A DNA stretch of 64,000 bases from Portulaca oleracea (taxonomy: Eukaryota; Streptophyta; Magnoliopsida; Caryophyllales; Portulacaceae). The stretch spans positions 11,240,001-11,304,000 of the forward strand of contig CM055882.1 of NCBI GenBank assembly GCA_029582165.1, read 5' to 3'. This document shows positions 58,950-64,000 of the stretch, in pieces (within the stretch, counting starts at the first letter, position 1; the number at the start of each line of letters is the position of its first letter). The translations under genes were made by a program, and so were the position numbers. The notes beneath the pieces were generated by a model. It saw only the letters and a program-made list of their open reading frames with translations. It did not search any database and had not been told where the DNA came from.

Positions 58950-61479
58950 ACTACTGTTAAAAATAACATAATCTTGGCTGAGACTACATTTTGATCCAGA
59001 AGTACAATAAAATTTGGTGCAATATCGGGAATTGTAAACCATGCTAATGAGAAAACAGAACGTCAGGAAAAAAAAAAAAAAAAACTGGAAATTCTACTGA
59101 TTAGCAACAGTGAGGAGTACTAAGTTGCGGCACTACAGCCAAAATTTATTAATTTGGATGCTAAATTATTAAGTTTATGTGGGGCTTAATTTGAAGTTTT
59201 GTTTGGTTGATTATTAAATTAGGGTTAGATCTTACCAGACTTTTGTAGTATATATTAAATATTGATAAATGATAAGCATGGCAGGACACAGAAACGATGC
59301 CCGTGAAAGGAGGAGGTGTCCACCATGTTGATGTTTGTGTTGTGGGGGAATTTTCAATGTGATTTGATGGAATGATTCCTCTCACATGTACTTATGAATC
59401 ATTTAAGTTCTTTTATTATTGGATGTTAATTAAATCCAATGATTTGCCTGTTATTTTTTTAAATAATTACAAAATTAGTGATGATTCTTTTATCGAAAAT
59501 TAGTATTACTTTTTTAAGTATTGAGAGTCGAAAAATTTAAAAGTTCATTGATAACATCAAAGTGCAGTCCGCATACAAAAGAGTAAACAACTACCTCCAA
59601 AAGAAAAAAAAATTACAACCAAATAGCTAAACATAAATAACACAAATATTGTATTGTTGATGATTAGATGCAAAGAAAAATGTGACTGAAATGTAATGCT
59701 TGGGGTATGCATCGGTGAGCCATATTCTGTTCAACGTTGATTAATGTCCATACAATTAGAAACATGTAACATCAAAGACTAGTGTGACCCATGTTTGTTT
59801 TGGACTTCTAGTGATGACAATAGCTCATGCTTAAGTCTTGGACATTAATCAATAGCATCTCAAATAGGTTACACAGTAGATTCAATGGATGGGTGGTTCA
59901 TTGGTGGAAGACTTGGAAGGAAGTGTCACATTTGTCTATGAAGTTGGTAAGGAATTTCTCGCCAACTCCTATAATTTTTTTCTTAAGGAGCTTGTATGGT
60001 ACACGATTTATAAATTTTGAGCTTGAGTTTGTTTTGGATTCTGTTTTGTATTAGCTATTTAAAACTCAACCGTTTTGGCTTAGAATAATAAGTTAATAAC
60101 TAACAAAGAAAGTTTAAGTTGGATACATTTGAAATCCGTTGAATGCATATATAGTCTTTTCTAATTATTTGTGAAAAAATATTAAAAATGTCACAAGGTA
60201 TAATAGCAGTTACACCAATTTTAAAACTAGCACTGAACATCCATAAATAAAAACCAGTAGTAGCTACCGGCATAATTGCTAGTGGTTGTCTTAGAACTCT
60301 GAAACATTTTTTAAGTACTTACTGCTATCATTTATTTATGACTATCAAGCTCAATAAATATTTTAATTAAAACAAACTTGTATTCAAATATAAATTCTAG
60401 ACAAAAAAATGTAATAATTTCATTTATTTTTGACGACAACTCACTCAACCTTGAATGATAATATGAAACAATATTTAAATATTATTTCTTTTTTAGAATA
60501 TAAAAAATCATAATTGGAAGAATAAATGTATGATTATAATTTATCTCGGATAACATATTTGTTTTTGCCTTTTGATATCATCTTTACTTTGGCAGGTAAC
60601 CTAATTGAGAAGTATTTATAGTGTCCCTACACCCCACACTTACACTTATGATGTACTTATCTTTTTGGATTACAACCTCTCTCTCGCTCGCTTTTCTTGG
60701 TGCCCCTTTTTTTGTATTTGTGATTTTTATGAGATGATATGCGTGTGTTTGGGCGTGTGTGTACATGTGTGTTCGTGCGCAAAATATCAATGAGCTTTTT
60801 ATTACATCACCCATAAAAAAAACAACAAAATTGATTATGCCCAAACTAGGAGGAAGAGAAAGGAGAAAGCCTATGATGAGACAAAATGACGTTTGGTTAG
60901 AGAAGCAATTCAAAGGAATAAATCAAAAATCAAATCAACAAAAAGTGGAGTTCACGGAATTGACAATGAAATCAATGATCAGTAGTGCAGGTCGGGAATG
61001 AAAGAGAGAAATGCAGGAACAACTGGGAAGATGATAGTCTTGATGACGTTGATGTTGAGATAGCTCGCAGAGCTGTGATTATTGGCAATGATATAGATGT
61101 GCAAGTCCTTGATGATCCTGTTGAAGATGTTGGATCACATTATAAGAGGGATGCAAAATAAATAAGAAAACATCTTGGTTGACATTGGTGTGCATGTCCT
61201 AGCTGTAGTGTTTATGAATTAGCAATTATTTTGGTTGTAGTCCTTGATCTTTGATCTTTGGAGGCGGTTGTTTTTGTTATTTTTGTAATGTTGTGTTGTA
61301 TTCTGAGAACTTTTTAACTTTTTTTTTTTACTTTCAATAATTGAAAAAAAAGGAGCAACAAAATTGATTGCGATCCATTAAAGCATATGCAAGCAACTTG
61401 TCTATAATACAAGTATCAAATTTTGTAGTGTGTTTGGAAGAGCAAAACAACCTGAGCAATGTCCCTTTTTCTGTCCAAC
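58950..61479. other. AT-rich intergenic DNA
   Basis: No supported gene. At 61000-61160 a frame reads DDVDVEIARRAVIIGNDIDV, acidic and protein-like, but it is short, has no start, and matches no family I know; it may be a transposon-derived remnant. The rest is AT-rich. Confidence 0.35.
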
Positions 61480-61770
61480 AGCTTACACACTAGTTTGGTG
61501 ACCCTTGAACTTCACAAAATTGCTTGCTTCCCATACAACATATATGATATTGCAGAAAATGGATGTCAAGCATTGTTGCCATGTTTTCCCTTTCTTCAAA
61601 TTTTTTCCATTTATTAGCCGCCAATGCTCCATAGAATTGACGTTAGCAGATGTACCCAACTTGTTGCAGATCAACACTTCTCACTTCAGTGATAAAATGA
61701 CAGGAAAAGAACAGATGCTCCATTGTCTTATCACCATTGTGGCGTAAAACACATTCAAATTAAAGCATGC
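61480..61770 (-). pseudogene. LINE fragment (reverse transcriptase zinc-binding end)
   Basis: On the minus strand two frame-shifted pieces resemble the C-terminal zinc-binding region of plant LINE reverse transcriptases. The first is CVLRHNGDKTMEHLFFSC (C...H...C pattern with the EHLFF core); the second is WRLINGKNLKKGKTWQQCL, then IFCNIIYVVWEASNFVKF. The two are in different frames, so it is decayed. No upstream reverse transcriptase domain or poly(A) tail was seen. Confidence 0.5.
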
Positions 61771-62005
61771 ACATTACCAAATTTATAGTTACCTGGATCA
61801 TGTATTCGTGTATTCATGTATAATAGACCTTCCTTTTACAAGGCAGTGGCCCAAACTAACTGTGTAATACATGCTTCATTTCGTTTACTTGAATCATGTA
61901 TTCATGTATATCAAGCCTACCATTGTTCTTCTTTCTATAAGAGTTCTTGTCAAGGATGACCCAAAACTTCCCATAAAGTTATATTAATATCATTATTAAG
62001 TATGA

Positions 62006-62570
62006 TGTTATGGTGAAATTGGTTCGTTTCCTACTTTGAGGAGATCTCGTGGGGGGTTTTGGATTCCTTATCTTTCAAGCATTAAAGTTAGGTGGTTAGT
62101 ACATGGGAAAATATTAACCTCATTGTTTGCCTATAAAAGCAAGGGTAGCCACAACTTTATTATCTCCACAAAAGGATCCACGACATATTTTCTATTAATT
62201 GTGCCAATTAGAGAGAAATATTAAGAGAGAGCAGTTTCTCCAATATTTTCTAGAGTTCCACCATTGTTATCCCTAACGAGATTGTGAGTTGACAAATTGT
62301 GAGACTTGTGTTGTAATCTCCAGTGCTAGATCGTATCACATTCTGTGATAGTGATCGTTTTGTACTCCTCCCTTCTGAAGTTGATTATTTTCTGGTTGCC
62401 GTCATCCGTGGGTTTTTCTCCGAGTTCTTTAGTTTCCCACGTAAATCTTAGTGTTGTTATTTTTGCAGTTTTACTTCCGCTTCTAATTTTGTCATAATCT
62501 CCATCATTTCCATATTTGCTTTGGCTATTATTTGCAACTTGCAGATTATCCAAATCTGAATTTGCTTTCA
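62006..62570 (+). repeat. 5' LTR of a second Copia element
   Basis: The 565-bp stretch begins TGTTATGGTG and ends TTTCA directly before AG and the primer site. It has a CCTATAAAAGC TATA box near 62131, and the CCGTGGGTTTTTCTCCGAG and CCCACGTAAAT blocks also found, inverted, in the LTR at 12316-12856. Borders rest on the TG/CA ends and on the primer site position, since the other LTR lies outside the window. Confidence 0.7.
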
Positions 62571-62572
62571 AG

Positions 62573-62584
62573 TGGTATCAGAGC
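62573..62584 (+). other. Primer binding site (initiator Met tRNA)
   Basis: TGGTATCAGAGC lies two bases inside the LTR end, complementary to the 3' end of initiator methionine tRNA, as in the element at 12302-12313. Confidence 0.88.
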
Positions 62585-62594
62585 ACTGGTTGAG

Positions 62595-64000
62595 ATGACT
62601 TCAGTTATGAAGAGTGAGATTCCAAAATACGATGGAGCGAGGAGTTTTACGATGTGGAGGCTGCAGATGAAGGCATTCCTCGTACAACACAGGTTATGGG
62701 ACGTGATTGAGTACCTTGACACGAAGTATGACACATCGATGTCTGATGAAGAGTTTGTAGCACTACAAAAGGAGATTGAAGGTGGTTTGAGTGCAAGAGA
62801 GTGGAAGAAGATGGAAGATAAGGCACTAGTGTATATACAACTGTGTTTGGAGGAATACATTTAGAGAGAGGTTATGGAGATTGACAAACCGAGAGTGCTC
62901 TCAGCCAAACTGGAGGAGCTGTATATGTCAAAGAGCCTAGCTAACAAATATTGCATGATGGAAAAGCTCTACATGCTGAAAATGCCTACAGGTACTTCTA
63001 TACGAGCACATTTGGCTAAATGTGATTCTATTATTACTGAGTTAGAGTCAACTAATGTCAAACATACTGATGAGGAGAAGATTTTACATTTAGTTTTGTC
63101 CCTACCTGCGTCTCATAAACAATTTAAGGAGATCATGTTGTATGAGAATTCTAGTGTCCTTAAGCTTAGTGATGCCAAAGCTAGTCTGTTGTCTAAGGAA
63201 AACATGGATAATAGTGATGATGAGATCAGTGAGGCCTTGAATGTAAGGGGAAGGGGCAATGAACGCAAGGGAAACAGGTGTAGAGGGAAGTCTAAAAACC
63301 GTTCCAAGTCTAAGAATCCTTACATAAACAAGAAGTGCAATTATTGTGGCAAAAGGGTCATGTGGAGTGTGCTTGTTGGGCCAAGGAGAGACTGGAGGTA
63401 GGGTAATAAAGATAATCAAACTAAACCTGGTACCGCAAACGTAGTTGATTTTGAGTCAAAAGCAGAGGGGTTAATAGTAGTTGATGCCTTCGCCACTACG
63501 TTGGGTAGAGTGGCGAGAGATGATTGGGTCCTTGATATAAGTTGTACCTACCACATGTGTCCTCATAGCGACTGGTTTGGCACCTATGAAACTGTTGATT
63601 TTGGTGTCGTGGTTACGAGTAATGACACAACCTGCAAGGTTGCAGGTATTGGTAGTGTCAAGATCAGAACTCATGATGGTATCGTCAGAACATTAAAAGA
63701 GGTTCATGTCCATAACATGACTCGCAATATGGTATCTTTGGGTACTCTTGAGGCTAGTGGTTGTTGGTACACTAGTGAGAATGGTGTCCTGAAGGTTTGC
63801 AAGGGCGTTATGCTTCTTATAAAGGGAACCAAAAAGGAAAGTTTTTACATACTACCGGGGTCTACAGTGACATGAATTGCAACATCAGTTTCTAGTCTTA
63901 ATGAGGCCAACAACACAAAGTTGTTGTATATGAGAATGGGCCACATGGGAGAGAAGGGGATGTCAATACTCAGCAAAATATATAGGTTGCTTCGAGGGTG
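62595..64000 (+). pseudogene. Copia gag-pol, decayed and cut by the window end
   Basis: The frame starts at ATG 62595 with the same gag start as the first element (MKSEIPKYDGARSFTMW-like). It is broken by an in-frame TAG (62862-62864), where the other copy has a Leu codon. A one-base loss in an A run at about 63350 shifts the frame within the zinc knuckle (CNYCGK then non-sense). The protease piece (63501-63875) reads DISCTYHM where an active enzyme has DTG or DSG. It ends in a stop, and the last bases encode the GAG-pre-integrase LRMGHMGEKGMSIL block. The element is inactive; its integrase and reverse transcriptase would lie beyond 64000. Confidence 0.88.

Overview
The window is nuclear DNA of a flowering plant, almost certainly a eudicot. 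It has intron-rich plant genes (a plastid beta-amylase, a plastid C2-plus-lipase protein, a PR-1 protein, a fragment of plastid ribosomal protein L9), AT-rich intergenic DNA full of microsatellites, and plant transposon families (Ty1/Copia, a large Ty3-like solo LTR, TRIM, hAT, Stowaway and foldback elements, probable Helitron ends). I saw no bacterial, organellar or CRISPR features.

Layout. 1-12.9 kb: a tandemly duplicated PR-1 locus. The copy at 3103-3594 is intact; the copy at 9117-9807 is a pseudogene with two nonsense codons, a lost start, frameshifts and a poly(A)-tailed insertion. Around them lie a Copia-type solo LTR (1375-1957), a foldback element (5922-7438) and a truncated minus-strand Copia element with its 5' LTR (10144-12856). 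13-18 kb: a second foldback element, a hAT element with a perfect 8-bp target duplication, and Helitron-like 3' ends. 18.5-19.4 kb: a single-exon DEDDh exonuclease gene. 19.6-24.9 kb: Stowaway MITEs and an inverted piece of the large LTR found further on. 24.9-26.9 kb: a three-exon plastid beta-amylase gene of BAM1 type, minus strand. 27.7-34.3 kb: a tandem duplication carrying a MITE, a 3.9-kb solo LTR with CCCTAA repeats, and a foldback element filled with inverted minisatellite arrays. 34.6-36.1 kb: a plastid RPL9 gene fragment and an LTR fragment. 36.5-53.7 kb: an 18-exon gene for an 878-residue plastid C2/class-3 lipase of the HIL1 type. 56.7-58.0 kb: a two-exon minus-strand gene for a coiled-coil protein with an N-myristoylation-type start. 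58.7-64 kb: a complete TRIM element, a LINE fragment and a decayed Copia element running off the end.

The genes do not form an operon-like unit. Two functional themes recur by content only: plastid metabolism (starch breakdown by BAM1, membrane lipid breakdown by the C2 lipase, plastid ribosome L9) and defence (PR-1). Exon boundaries were set by hand from GT/AG sites, reading-frame phase and family conservation; all three multi-exon models close in frame. I found no clear candidate for a wholly new system. The most unusual items are the PR-1 protein that has lost three of four CAP-cavity residues but keeps its C-terminal CAPE-like tail, the palindromic minisatellite foldback element, and a possible U12-type intron in the RPL9 fragment.
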